NCBI GenBank assembly: GCA_000827265.1
Contig: KN834844.1
Location: 140,706 to 204,705 of the forward strand
Length of the DNA stretch: 64,000 nucleotides
Direction of reading: 5' to 3'
DNA from: Collybiopsis luxurians FD-317 M1
Taxonomy: Eukaryota > Basidiomycota > Agaricomycetes > Agaricales > Omphalotaceae
The notes under the pieces are model-generated. The model did not search any database, had not been told where the DNA came from, and saw only the letters and a list, made by a program, of their open reading frames with translations. The translations under genes and the position numbers were made by a program. Below, in pieces: positions 44,409 through 56,884 of this stretch (position 1 is the first letter of the stretch; every line of letters starts with the position of its first letter).

Positions 44409-45336
44409 TTACCTCTTCCCCTCGGCTTCGGTCGATGTGCGGTTTTCAGCGCTATACGCAGTAGAACTTGAAACCGTGTACTCCGACACAATGCCAGAAA
44501 TATATGCTTGGGATTTCGAATCATCGGATTTGGAAGTGGAAAGCATCCTCGGTCGACGGAGTTGTTTTCTGGAGTTGGGAAACTCATAAGCGCGAGGTAG
44601 GAGGTCAATTTGCTGCTCCCTAATTTTTTGCTTCTGTCGTCGCCTCTGTCTGAGAAACAAGAGACCGATGACCAGTGCAATAACTACAAGTGACCCAACA
44701 GTTCCCGCTATAATGGCTTTCATTACTGATGGATGATTTCTTTAAGGCTGAGAATGGACCTCCAATGCTTTATGGATGTCAGAAAGACTTTCAATAACAA
44801 AAATATCTTTTAGCAGACATACTTGAAGATACAAAAGCTGTAACAGTAACTGTGGACGCAATGGGCGATCGAGCGACACCAAGGACTTCTGCGACAGGAC
44901 TTCCGCTGTTGCTTATCGTTCCGTTCCGGAAACAGTTCCCAAATGTCGCGTTGACAAGGCTGCAAGAGATATTCTCCGCCGGTTCATTCCATCCAGAGGC
45001 TGAAGCAATCAAGGTACGGGGAGCTATTGCAGTATATATATATATATATTCCAAGTTTGAGTGAGTGTCCATCCTTGGTAAGATTATGGAAACGAACTAA
45101 CTTGGTAGAAACGTAGCCAGGACAGTTGGAAAACCTTCTGAAGCTGTGGTAATTGTTGCTTCGTTGAGAGCCTGATATAGGTAAGTAGTTGCGGCTCGAT
45201 CAGGCGCAGTCCCGATAGGCTGTAGCGGTAAGGTAAACGCAGCAGAAAGTAGACGTCCCTCGCCGCCAAACTGCCAGAGAGTAAGTGCGTTCATATGCAC
45301 CAATTTGACTCCTTCGAGTAGGGTCTCAGTCATCAA
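44409..45336 (-). CDS. Single-pass membrane protein family, paralogue 2 (250 aa, no signal peptide seen)
   Basis: Exons (minus) 45336-45102, 45023-44823 and 44725-44409 fit in phase. The ectodomain carries LTLWQFGGEGRLLSA, LPLQPIG, TTYLYQALNE, PRTLIASASGW and CSLVNATFG, then a helix (AGTVGSLVVIALVIGLLFLR), a basic RQRRRQKQK stretch and a tail with LLPRAYEF. Compared with paralogues 1 and 3, the hydrophobic N-terminal segment is missing. The first ATG starts directly in the ectodomain, and no upstream exon with a Met and hydrophobic run was found to 45.6 kb. It may be a 5'-truncated gene. A (TA)n run lies in the first intron. Confidence 0.65.
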
Positions 45337-48212
45337 TATTGTAGCGGTAGAAAGGCTTACTTTGTATCAGTCCTTTAAATCAAACTGATCCCTTCAACAA
45401 GGATGCGGACTCTTGTGCGGCGGAATAATAGGCTTGCTTAGTTTCGGAAAGAGATCGAAAAAAAAAAGCAAAACAAAAACTACGGTATTGTCAAGGATGA
45501 ATAACCGATTTAAATATGAGACTTTATAGACAGGAATTCAAAAAGTTTGGGAAAAAAAATTTAGGTGGTATTGTTCCATGACAAAATTTGGTCACCTCGC
45601 TTGCGATGATGGCCAGCACATGCTATTAACTTTCAAAGATACAACAAAATAATGGAAGAGCATCGACCGGTGCAACAATCCTTCTTGACCTCATGTTCAA
45701 TGAGTCATTGGATCGAACTCTGGACAACCTGTCACAACCAAGGGGAAGAGATGATCGACTGGGTAGGTTGCCAAGAATGGCTGGACCTGGCTTGTACATG
45801 GAAGGGCTGAAATCAAGATGCATCCCCGTGTAAACCTCGATTTAATGGGGCATCGCCACGCGGCATCTTTCTTCGTGTGCTGCAGTATGCTATGATAATT
45901 CGAGTATCAGCAGGCATTGCCGGAGGGCTCTGAACAGTTGAATAATCTCAATATTGCACTGCACATGACATATCTTCTAACAGCCTTCTGTTGCTATACT
46001 TATTTCCTTGTAATCATAATATATAGAACAGCTAGCAAAAGAACTTTATATCCAGCGGAAGGCTGTTTTGATCTCAAGAGTTCGTACTTCCCCTCAGTGC
46101 AGTGCAAGCAACTATTGAAAATATGACCATTTTTTTGCAGATTCTCACTGAGTCAATAGGTCAACTGCTGTTTCCAGTGATCCTATAGCATATATTAGGA
46201 AAGATACTTATTGTTTTTGGACTCCATTTTCTAGCTACACATACAGGAAAAGGTAGGTTGTACCTTTGGGTCATAAGGACCCCTGGACCCCCTCCCCCTT
46301 CCCCCCAACGTTGTGTCGGGCAACAACTTTTTGCACAACGCTTGACTGAAACACATGAGATGGAATTTTCCAAGGGAATCTTAGGATCTTATCTAAATGG
46401 AGTTTTACCTTGCTGTTGCACACCTACCAGTGGGATTTTAAATTGACAATGGACTCTGGAGTGCTACCGGATAGCTAAAGAATTTTGGAGCTTTGTGTGG
46501 AGGTGATAGTAGGTAAAGTTCAAAAATCAATATGTGTATTTCACATCAAGTTTCTGCTGTGACGTACGTTGATTTCTTTTCTCTTTCTCTTTCTTTGCTT
46601 TTAACTTTCTTTGTCATGCATTCCAGGGACCAGAACTAAAGACGATGCTACAGCAATGAGTCGGCGGAAGGTTGCTGGAATGCCAATTAGTAGCATACAT
46701 GTAGTACAGTAAATTCTCTCAACACTTTTTCCCGGTGAAAGCAGACTACATTATCATCAGTTTCCTTATGCGCTGCCGCAGAGTCATTCATGACATTAGT
46801 GAGATTGTGTGTTGACTAAGCAACGGGATAGAATATCCAAGTGTTCGCGGTACCACATTTTCCAAATAGGTACCACTCGTACCTCTCTTCACGCATTCAT
46901 GAGCCGAGGTATATAGTGAAGAGCCTCATATTGTACTGTCCCTCTTGGCACCGATGTTACGATTGAGAATGTTATATATTATAAGTTCAGCTGCAAATCA
47001 CTTCATAAGCAATATTCCCTGTCTTCTAAACATTACTGTATTGTTTCAAAAGGATGTTCAGCTGGTACGATGGATGATGGTTCATGGCACTGCCAGTCAT
47101 TTCATTTAACCTATAACGCCGATATTATTCGAAGTAAAAATTTCCAAGTTCAGTTCAGAAATCCCAATATGCATGCCTGAATATACTTTGAAGCCTTTAT
47201 TGATAGTAAAAGAAAAAGTTCAAGGTTTTAATGTATAAAATAGCTGTGCTTTTCATACAGTATTCTTCACGCTGCCTTGTCACTTTCAGTGAGTCTTTGG
47301 TCATAGAATATACTACTATTCACCAACCATGCAGGACTTGCACAACACAAACAACCTCCATATACAGGGGGTGTGCAGGCAGTTGACGCTGGAAAGGATG
47401 TCATCTTTCAGCAATAAGGACCTGCAGAAACCCCCCCCCCCTTCACCTTCCAAAAAAGGAAAATCAATAGATAATGCCGAATAGGGATGTAACTCATGTC
47501 TCTCACTTCCCACTGCTGCACTTTGACACTGCTCATTCCCCTCACCTCAATACAGCCAAGTTTTGACCTCAGGAGACAATGACAGCGATTTCTTCAGATT
47601 TTCTATCTCAGTAACCATTGAACCATCATCTTGTTCAACTTTGGTACCTGCTCAAGCAGATATAGGGCTTCAATCTCTTTCGCTTCGCCCATGATGCAGG
47701 GTTTAGGAACCTCCTTGACCAGTGACCAACAAATTCTCAGTTATGAGTGCATGGAATGTAATGGAATGCCGAGTTTTTGTGGTGGTGAATTCTGTGCCTG
47801 ATCCTTGACAGGCAATTTTATATTAATGGTGTAATATTGATGACACAAAGTAATGTAATAAAACTGTCATCATAATAAATTGCAATCCATTTTGAATCTA
47901 GACTAAGCTGGGAGGTGGCGGCGTTTGAGTCACCAGACTCTACTCATCGGCGCCACAGCACAGGGCACGAGTAACCCTCATGTGGCAGCGTTGGCCCACT
48001 ACCAACGGCAGGGTGTCAAGTTTGATGTGGGAAGATGGTAAGATGAGTGGTAGTTGGATTATGATGTTCCGGGGAATTGTTCATCGGTTGCTCTAGGTCG
48101 GGGTATTCCCAACTCCAACGGAGGATAACGTAATAACAATGCGTATGGTCCATGGCCATATGCTTTAAAACATCCGACAAGCAATATCTAGAACACTTGG
48201 AACTTCAGCAAA
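45337..48212. other. No gene supported; repeats
   Basis: The stretch is AT-rich with poly-purine and poly-pyrimidine tracts. The dispersed repeat copy 2 lies at about 47735-48035. Short ORFs (e.g. 46161-46373, 47316-47513) have no protein-like features. Confidence 0.45.
47735..48035 (-). repeat. Dispersed repeat, copy 2
   Basis: This is the reverse complement of the repeat at 33880-34265: its complement runs ggtagtgggccaacgctgcc, then ggatcaggcacagaattcac, then cattccatgcactcataact. Identity is patchy in the middle. Confidence 0.6.
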
Positions 48213-49381
48213 ATGCCTTCCTTTACGCTGCCCAACCAAATCCAGTTCTTCTACTTGGACATTGGTGTGCCTGTTAAAGATGATTACTCTACCTTCTTCA
48301 TTGTACATGGGCATACCTATCACAGCGGTGAGCTTGTTCCAGCGGTAACTCCTTCAATTTAATCTTTCCCACCATATCAGGTCTTTTCTTTCCATTGCTT
48401 TCAGTTGGAAAGGCCCGGTCGCACCGCATTATCGTGGTAAACAGACGGGAGTATCCAGGTTCAACTCCTTACAATGCAGATGAACTGAAGGTCTTTGCTG
48501 AAGGACCAGATGAGGCACGGTACAAACAACTCATAGATGGCGGAGCAAATCTTTCACTGCTTCTCGATGGATTGGTTCAGTCCCTCTCCCTTCCCCAGAC
48601 CATATCAATTGTAGGATGGTCATTGGGTAGCACTTTCGCCCTTGCGATGGTAGCTTCAATCACTACTCTGCCTAATGGTTCTCGGGCCAGGCTTAGTAAA
48701 CATGTGAGGAGAACAATTATCTGGGGTAAATGATTTCGAGGACACTTGTGAAAATGCTGACGAAGCTTACAGATGCACCCTCTCAACCCATGGGCATTCC
48801 TGGTAAGGGCTATCTTCCACTGCCCGATGTAAATCTGCCCCCGGAAGTCCGAGGTGTAGAGTTTGGAAAATGGATCACAGGTTATTTTAATCATGGTGAC
48901 CTTTCCAAACGAAACTTCGAAGAGCTGAATGAGCGCAACCATGACGCCTCTCGTATACGTACATTTGAAGATCTTCCTCCTGAGGAGCTCATGGCAATTG
49001 TTGATCTTGCTCCCGGGCCAAAGTGCGATACACCTTTATGTGAGCCGCCATTTTGCAAAGTAGAAAACGAGGTAGTTACAAGGGCGTTGTTTAATCCTGA
49101 GGTGCGAACAGCCTGGGCTCGCATGAAAATTTGGCATATGATTTGTGATCGGAGTATTTGGAATGTAATCACCTGTTGGTGGATATTGGAGCAAAAAGTT
49201 AAAGCTGCAAAAGCTTCCGAGCTGGCTATCAACTTCACTACTGTTGAGGGAGCCAATCATTTTGTAAGTTACTGCATTCTTTCACATTTACTTTGGACCT
49301 GGGTAAATGTTCATCACACAGTTCATGTGGGACGACCCTGAAGGGTGTATGACCAAACTTGAATTCTGCTCCAGATGTTGA
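48213..49381 (+). CDS. Alpha/beta hydrolase (intact, 4 exons, 336 aa)
   Basis: Exons 48213-48327, 48381-48725, 48773-49263 and 49322-49381 give 1011 nt in phase. The nucleophile elbow GWSLG places the catalytic Ser at about residue 119. The oxyanion-hole segment is VHGHTYHSG (about 31-39). A C-terminal GANHF gives the likely catalytic His near residue 316. Between them lies a long Pro/Glu-rich cap region (LPPEVRGVEFGKW, DLPPEELMAIVDL). A soluble esterase or lipase-like enzyme is likely, since no signal peptide or helix is seen. The substrate cannot be told from sequence. Neighbours give no pathway context. Confidence 0.85.
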
Positions 49382-51275
49382 ACAGTAAGTTTTTGCCCCT
49401 AAATGTATATGATGGCAGAGTGATATTATATTTGGACTGCAGGCACTATTAGTCTCGTGCCAGAACAAATTCACTGTAATGCAACTGTATAAGAAACTGT
49501 TATTACATTCCAAGCTCCGGGTAACGATTAAGTACCGTTAGCCAAATGGGAGGTCGAAATTGCGGTGATTTATTTATCGCTATACCTTTTCTTCACTTTT
49601 AATAAAAGTGTATGTAATAAAACCTGCAACACAATACATTCTTCTGAAGTTTAAACTAATGGGGACTTGAATTCTGTCCGTTAAATCTGAATCGAGCTAA
49701 TAGTTCACTAACTTGAACCTTATAGAATCATAGCGTTGGAATGCGTGTGAGTAGCTGGCTTCAGCGAAATGATATCACTACCATCGGCATTTTTGGACCT
49801 ACGAACTGCGATACAGGAAGGCATTGCAATATTCACTTAAGCCGCTAAACACTACAGTACCTCGGGAACATTGGCGAAGCTTGACAAATGCAATAGGTGT
49901 ACCACTGATCAGTGTAAAACTCAGATCATCCTAGGCAAGCAAAGAGCATTATTCCTCATTCAAAATGAGATGAATGAGGCATCGAAGGACTCGCTTAACG
50001 GAAGCGGTCGAGTGTAACCGGCCCGCCAAGCTCCGTCTCCAACGCTTAATTTAGACTTGGCAGTGACGTCCTAAAGCTGTGCCCGTTAAACGGAATGAGG
50101 CGACGTTAGAGCCTGTCAAGAAAACCTTTTTAAAAAATGATATATACTTGCCGTTCACACGGCTCGCAGCAAGTGACGACTCTTGGAGCCCGGCTGACGA
50201 CCGGCTCAAGCATTGAATGGATTCAGTGGGCGGCTACCGTCAGCCGCAGAGTCGGCCGATATACGTCATTTTTTAAGAATCCTTAGCGCCCCCGAGGCGG
50301 CAATCCCCGACTCCAGTGTTTTCTTGAAACAATTATGTAGTAATTCATCGAAGTACACAATTACGCATGTATAAACCTCTGTTAAACTGTCTGTTGAGGT
50401 ATATCATAACACCTCACGCCTGGCCAAAAACACCATTGGGAAAAAGAAGCGGAAAAGGTAAAGAAAAAGCCTTTCTTTTTTGGCAGCTTTTTCAAATGAA
50501 AAATCTAACTTTCTCGAGAAAGACAAAGGGAAAGATCGAGTTTTTCATTTCTTCATCCACCCGAAAAATGTATCGGTCCGATTGGGGCCGCACCGTGACG
50601 GTCGGACTGGCGCTTTTTACAAGCACAAAAATCAGTGAAAAAGAATATCTATTCCTTCGTGTTTCTCGAGTGGCAAAACTATACTTTTTCACTTGGAAAA
50701 TTTATTGAAAAAGAAGACCTTTTCTCTTATCTTTTTTGCTTCTTTTCCCAAGTGGCATTTTCAGTCTGTCGTGAGGTGTAAACCAGTTATGCTCAAAATT
50801 GCGAGCTGCAGGTGAGCTGCCAGTTGGAAAAAATAATTGGCAAGTAAACAATTTTAATGATCTAATAGATGTATCGGCATTTAATATCCCAGATATATGT
50901 GCACCACAACTGTGGAATATAATCCATCAAAACTTCCATTGCTTCACTGCTGAGGGCAAATTACTGTCAGTCTACTGTCATCTCATACATCCTCCTTTGA
51001 AGACTAGAACTCAAACCCCCTGCCCCTCCCTTTCCCGTCACCTTCTCTATCACACCCCCGTATCCCATATCCAACACCGTCAAACCCAGCCACCCAGGCT
51101 ACACTCTACTCTACCCTCCATGACACCAGCCTAACCTCCACTCCACTTCTCTACACCTGGGCAGCAAGTTATCTACTCTACATGCACACTCGTGCTACAA
51201 ATACTGGCAACAAATCAGTGATACTATATTGCAGAGCGGAAAAAGTTTTGACACCCAGTAGAATTAGGGTGCACC
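49382..51275. other. Gene-free stretch with two inverted-repeat elements
   Basis: It holds a possible element at about 50116-50328 (ends TCAAGAAAAC / GTTTTCTTGA) and a clear MITE at 50410-50778. Otherwise there are no coding features. Confidence 0.5.
50410..50778. mobile_element. MITE of 369 bp with TAA target duplication
   Basis: The left end reads CACCTCACGCCTGG and later TTGGGAAAAAGAAGCGG. The complement of the right end reads CACCTCACGACAGA and later TTGGGAAAAGAAGCAA. The inverted ends are imperfect over about 50 bp. TAA flanks both ends (50407-50409 and 50779-50781), as PIF/Harbinger-type elements produce. Its inside is A/T- and purine-rich and has no gene. Confidence 0.75.
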
Positions 51276-52311
51276 TCAACCTCTCAATATCCCTTTCCGT
51301 GGGGGAAGGATGTGCACACTAATGGGCTGCCGCGTTACACTTGATATTTTTTCGGGTGGAATAATATTGCGGCGCCGGGTATTCTGCCTTTGATTGTCCG
51401 TGCTCACATTCGGCGGAGGTGGCCGTTGTTCAGGATCTGAAAGAACATTGTGAGGACGAGGTAGGCAGTTGGATGACTGCAGTCGTTTTCTTTGCCGCAT
51501 CCAACGTCGAAGAAGAAGAACAGTTACTACCACAACCATGAAGCTGAATCCGCCAAGTGTGCCTCCTATAATTCTTGTAGTTCTCGTTGAACAAGTTTCT
51601 GGAATCGCCGAGATGGATACTGAAGATATACAAAATTAGAGCGGCGTAACAGGAGGTCATGTTCACTGAATCCACGCACTTGAAGAAGGAAAAGAAGCAA
51701 TAGAGAGAGGAGTTATAACGGCAGTGGACGCGAAACACGGCGGCACAGTGACAGTGGACACGACGGATGGCTGGATAGCTGCGAGAATTACTGGGGTTGG
51801 TGATCCGCTATTCGCAAGGGTGCCATTGTTTAAACAATGGCCAGATGTTGCGTCAACAAAACTACAAGCAATTCCCTCCTCAACCCATCCTGAATCTGAC
51901 GCGACTATCGTTCGTGGGGCTATTGCAAATGGATTCAGTGAGATCTCATAATTTTTTTTCATAAGAATGGGAATTTGGACTGACTTGCTAAATATGTAGT
52001 CTGAGTAATTAGAACACCATCTGAGGTTGTGGTAATCTTTGCTTCATTGAGACCTTGATAGAGGTAGGTAGTTGCTGTTCCATCAAGTGCAATTCCAAGA
52101 GGCTGCATTGGCCAGGTGAGCGCAGCTCCTAGTAAACGCTTTTTACCAAACTGCCACAGAGTAACTGTGTTTATCTGTGATGACCCGGTGCCTTCGAGCA
52201 GAATTTTGGGAATTTATGCGGTGGTTCTAGGAGCTAAGTTGTCATAGACGTACCGGAGAGGAGGACGAGAAACGCGAAAAAGAAACATGTAAGGTTCCGA
52301 AATTGGACCAT
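51276..52311 (-). CDS. Single-pass membrane protein family, paralogue 3 (282 aa)
   Basis: Exons (minus) 52311-52254, 52191-51985, 51919-51680 and 51619-51276 fit in phase. The first exon codes a signal peptide (CFFFAFLVLLS). The ectodomain carries VTLWQFGKKRLLGAAL, WPMQPLG, TTYLYQGLNE, PRTIVASDSGW, ACSFVDATSG and TLANSGSPTP. The helix is GGFSFMVVVVTVLLL, followed by RRWMRQRKR and a tail with CLPRPHN and HILPPRKGIL. The tail motif (LPPRK) also occurs in paralogue 1, so the cytosolic part is conserved as well. This is one of two complete members. Confidence 0.8.
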
Positions 52312-53629
52312 ATTCCTATATCAATTTAAGGACAAAGGTGTTGTGCAGTGGAAAGGTAGCTTCCCTTTATAATTTTTTTCACACCCGACCAATGCATAAA
52401 GAGAGCCTGTGACACTTCTTTGTCGTGTAGTTGATTCGGTAGGCGGAACAGTGCCCCAGATGTAACTTATTTTAAATTGCAACATCTACGACAAGTCACA
52501 GCTTGAAGTACATTCAATAACACATTGCACCATTTCGGTGTATGTGCGCATATAATGCAACACTATAGTCTATACAGATAGTTGTTCTCTAAGCTTATTA
52601 ATAATAGGTTGCAAAGGGTTAGATACCGTACTTGTATCTTACCGTCACTTACGGTGTCGATCGTCGCAGTTACGGTTCTGAACTGTGGCGGCTAAGGTCA
52701 TTTAATGGTAAACCGGAAACACTCGACCGTAATACGGCAAAACGGCCAGAATTACGTTGCTTATTGATACCGCTATACCACACAATCTATGCCTGGAAAC
52801 CTTATGATTCTTTCACACCCACTCGCATCCTTACACCACTCCCTTTCCTCCCATTTTCTAGTTGATTGCTAACTTTCCTGATGCTGTACATGCTAAAGGC
52901 TGTTCTTTAGATCGTATATGGGTGCAGACGACCTCGTTCTTCATTAACATGGGTGGTTTTGCAAATTAGCATGTACTCTACATCGATATTTGTGTTTGTA
53001 TGTAAGCTTTAGATTTAGAGCAAATATTAACGAATAACATAGATATCCATCCAACCGACATGGAAAGGAAAGGAAACACCGGAGAAGAAAAACACGAGAA
53101 CCCCTCCCAGAAAAAAGCAAAATGAAAAAAAAAAAAAGAGAAAAAAAGGAAACAAACAGCCAACAAAAACTGTCCACCGCAAACCTGCACGCCCGCCCGA
53201 ACCGGAACACAAATACAGATATGCATAGTTATGTTTGGGGGAGGGGGTCAACGTTCCATCAATCCAATCCATCTGTCTGATCGAAGCCCACGCCGTGGAT
53301 AACATGCACACCTCGGTTCCCAAGTCCCTGCGCCACCATACTCACCTGAATCCCTCCCCCTTCCCTTCTCAGATCACATCCTCCCGCATCCTGCACGCCG
53401 AACCGTACCGCACCGATCTCACCCCTCCCACATTGCACCGCACTGCGTCTACCTCTCCCGCATTCAACTCCTCCCGCATCCATATCTCCCACTCCCGCCC
53501 CCACCTCCATCCCACCCCCACCTCCATCCCACCCCCACCCCCGCATCACACCTTAACCGGCACCCTCCAACCCCACCTCACCCTCCAACCGCCCCCAGCC
53601 CAACATCCAACCCAACCCAACCCCCACCT
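52312..53629. other. No gene supported
   Basis: It is low-complexity in places (poly-A near 53110-53150, C/A-rich 53340-53640). The long plus frame at 53235-53825 is Pro/His/Ser-rich and antisense to the end of the SPX-RING gene. I read it as a composition artefact. Confidence 0.5.
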
Positions 53630-55786
53630 CTACATAACAACACACTGCAACCGATCCGGATCAATCCCCATCTCCCTCAGCTGCTCCTCCGTAGCCTCCT
53701 TCTCACTCGCCTTGAGCTTCTCGCGCGATTCAATAGGGAACCAGTCTTGCATAAAGTTGAGGAGCGCCCAGTCGACGTTTGCTTTTGGTTTTTTAGTTTG
53801 GAAGGGAGGAAATGTGTGTGCGTAGGGGGTGGGATGCAATGAGGATAGAAGGGAGGAGAAGCACGTGAGGGAGCACGTGAGGGAGCACGGGTGGGAGTAC
53901 GGGGAGAGAGTACGGAGAGGGGAAAGAAATTGACGCGGGCGATAGCGGAGGGAGAGAAGTAGGAGGAGGGGAACAAAACTCGTAAGCCAAAAATCCCCAT
54001 CACAAAAAACCCAAAAAACACTCACATCGATCAGCCCTCTCCACCGTCGGCGCCCTACACATCGGACAATCCCCCTGCCTCCTCTTCTGCATCTTCACCA
54101 AACACCTAACACAGAACAAATGCCCGCACCCCAATCGAATCGGCTTGAACGCGATATTCGTACAAATAATACACGAGTAGTCATCGATGTGCGGGATGAT
54201 GGGGAGGAGGGTCGTGCTGAGCGCTTGGACGAGGGTGCGTGGAAGGGACGAAATGGTATCCGATGAGGGATAGGAGGGGAAGGGGGATGTCAAAGAGGTG
54301 GAGCTGGTGCTAGGAACGGGACGGGGTGCGAGAGATGTTTCTTGAGAATAGTAATTTTGTTCTTGGCTTGGAGGGAGAGGAAGAGCGGTACGTTTGGCGT
54401 GTTTCTTGAGGATTTTGCGAGTTGCTTCGGCGTTAGCTTGTTCGAGCTGTGGGAGCACGTAGATGAGTGAAATGGGAGTCGCCCGCCCAGACACAGCCAC
54501 ACACCTTTTTGACGTTCAGAATGAACATGTTGAGCTCTAAAAACCCTTCCAATGCCTCCCGGCTCTCCTTCAGCTTTAGCTTGCGTTTATCCCCTAGCCC
54601 TCTTGACGTAACACGATCGGCGAATAACTTGAGTCGTTTTTCGCTTTCGTCGATAGAGAGTTGGCCAGGAGAAGATTCGTGGAGGGATTCAAAGACCTCG
54701 GATTCAATATACAATGCGAATATTTCACGCCAGGAGTAAAGATCGCTCTGTCACCAGATAAATGGCTCGTTGGATAATCGAGTGTATTGGAATGATAACC
54801 GCCCGTACCTTGGCACTCTTTGAAGGAGAGCTGATAGTTCCGGCATTCGACAACGCAGAATAAGCATGAAAATTTCGTCTTCGGGATTCCGACACGGGCC
54901 TAGCAGAGTCGCCGATTTTTTGCGAAAGGGTCTCGAGACTCTCGGCAAAGTCACCGTACAAGCTTGATAGACGGTCAGATAGAGAGTGTAAAGCCGTCGA
55001 AAGAAGTTCAAAGAAGGCAGAATCTTTGACCAAGGGAATGATGATTTCTCGACTGTCCGAGAATACAATTGGGTGTTTTGTTGTTGATTGAGGTTCCCTA
55101 GAAAGAGGATTAAAGCGAGCAAATAACGACGATGAACGAGGCTACGCACTCGGTATCTGCAACCTCTGTGATTTGCGGAGAATCCTCAGCCCAATTCTGT
55201 ACGGCCGCATTCCTCTGCAATGCCCAGAGTAAACTGATATTCTTCATACCGAACCCTTCTGAAGACGATGACGTCAGTTCTCCGCCCTCGGATGAACTGG
55301 CCTCTGAATCCACCGAAGATACACGCGAAACCGGAACCGTAGACGAGTGTGAGGGAACTGGCGTGGGCAACGGCCAAGAAAGCCAAATCCTTAATCTCGG
55401 CTCTATCTTCCCTGAATCACTGTTGAATTCGTATACGACCTTTGGATGATTCCGCGCGCTCAACCCTTTTCCTTCCTGTCCTTCGCCGTTTCCATCCACC
55501 AAGAGCTTATGCAAAACATCCGGACCCAACCCCAGCTCATCCAACTCCAAGACGACTTGATTGATAAGCTTCTTCAACTGCGACGTCGGAAATTCGAATT
55601 TAAAAAGCAATTTGTTCAATTATTTGGAATGGGACATTTGGTTTCGTCAGATCGAGGGAAACGTTAACACTAGGTACACAGGACGTAGAAAGGGCGCGGG
55701 CGTACCTGTCTATATTGAATAGCATTCTGTCGCAGTTCTGGTGGGAGATCAAGTAATAGTTTGGCGTATGTTTTCGAGAAATGCAT
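53630..55786 (-). CDS. SPX-RING E3 ubiquitin ligase (intact, 6 exons, 537 aa)
   Basis: Exons (minus) 55786-55706, 55577-55150, 55097-54809, 54747-54505, 54446-54026 and 53781-53630 give 1614 nt in phase. The N-terminus MHFSKTYAKLLLDLPPELRQ with LKKLINQVVLELDELGL is the start of an SPX domain. The domain continues after a Ser/Glu-rich insert through KDSAFFELLSTALHSL and FLELNMFILNVKK. Near residue 425-465 is a C3HC4 RING: CIIC, CGHLFCVRC, CPMC with normal spacing. The family (fungal RING-14, plant NLA) ties inositol-pyrophosphate sensing by SPX to ubiquitination of phosphate-related proteins. That role is family knowledge, not shown here. A damaged second copy lies at 59.9-61.5 kb. Confidence 0.9.
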
Positions 55787-56884
55787 TATCAGTAAGCGGG
55801 GTGATGGTGGTAGGGAGGAGAAACCGGTTCTATATGGAGTAAGCCCTCCGACGCACGTTGAACTTTCGCGTGATCTGATTGGTCAATGTCCTGATGTGTC
55901 CCCGCTGGTGTACGTTCAGCTGGACACATTCTCGTTATATACTGTGAGCAAGGAAGGAACTTGGGCCTGAATAATCTGAACCTTAACTTTACCATTGAAC
56001 CCATCCTAGGTGATCGCACGCTCCGCTACACGAGCCTGGTCCTGCGGTTCCATATCCGTCGTAGCCTCCGTGAAGAGCGCCAAATCAACAGATTCCCGAC
56101 GCACAGGTCAAGCTATATTAGTTGCAATCCTCTCACAAACGTGGTCACTAGCGGAGGCAAGACGACTACGACAGGATCCAAAACACGTTTGGGAAACCTC
56201 TACAGTCCGAGTGTGCTAAACTGTACTTTCGGAACTTGGAAAGAATCTAAACTCAATTCTGTGTCCGGGGCTCGCTGAATTTGTTCTCCGAGCCAGGCTA
56301 GCTAGCTCTAGACCTTCAACCTTCCAGCTCTACCCCGCTGACCCTCGAACTCGCCATAGTTCAAACAATTTTCCACTTATGTTTTGTATTCAGTCTCTTT
56401 GTCCTTAGCGTCTATCTGTCCATCTCAACCCCTTATCCCAGTTCTACTATTTTACGACCGCTCAATCCGCCTTCAAACTCCCCATCGCATTCCATATACG
56501 GTCGTCCCTTATTCAAACTTGTCTTAGTAACAAAAAATTCTTCGAGAACTCAGAAGCCTGGTAAGCCTCCAGAAGTTAAACAAAAAGGTAACGAAAAGGA
56601 TTGGCCAGTGTTTCAATAACAGGAGAATCATCCTCCTATACCTCATATGATACATCATACGCCTGTGTCTCCGTGAAATGAATCCTTAGTAATGATCGGC
56701 TCTGAACTAGTTACTGTAAATGTAATTAATGGCTGCAAAATGATGAGTTAAAAACCTTCGAGTCCCACAATGTTTAAATGACCACTGGCTTCCTTCACCC
56801 CTACTGAGAGTCTGGCCAGATTTACCTCATAAATAATGACTAAGAGATCTAGTATCAATAACATCGTAATCCAAAACCTAGCCA
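55787..56884. other. Intergenic region between the SPX-RING gene and the NACHT 3' end
   Basis: It is conserved in the second copy (61473-62590) almost as well as the genes, including non-coding parts. A minus-strand TATA-like tatataacg lies at 55945-55935. No extra gene could be supported. Confidence 0.45.

Noticed and set aside
45337..45560. Missing signal-peptide exon for paralogue 2
   Set aside because: I searched the minus strand for an ATG with a hydrophobic run and a phase-compatible donor and found none.
53235..53825. Plus-strand ORF of 196 codons
   Set aside because: It overlaps antisense the last SPX-RING exon and is extremely Pro/His/Ser-rich because of C-rich DNA.
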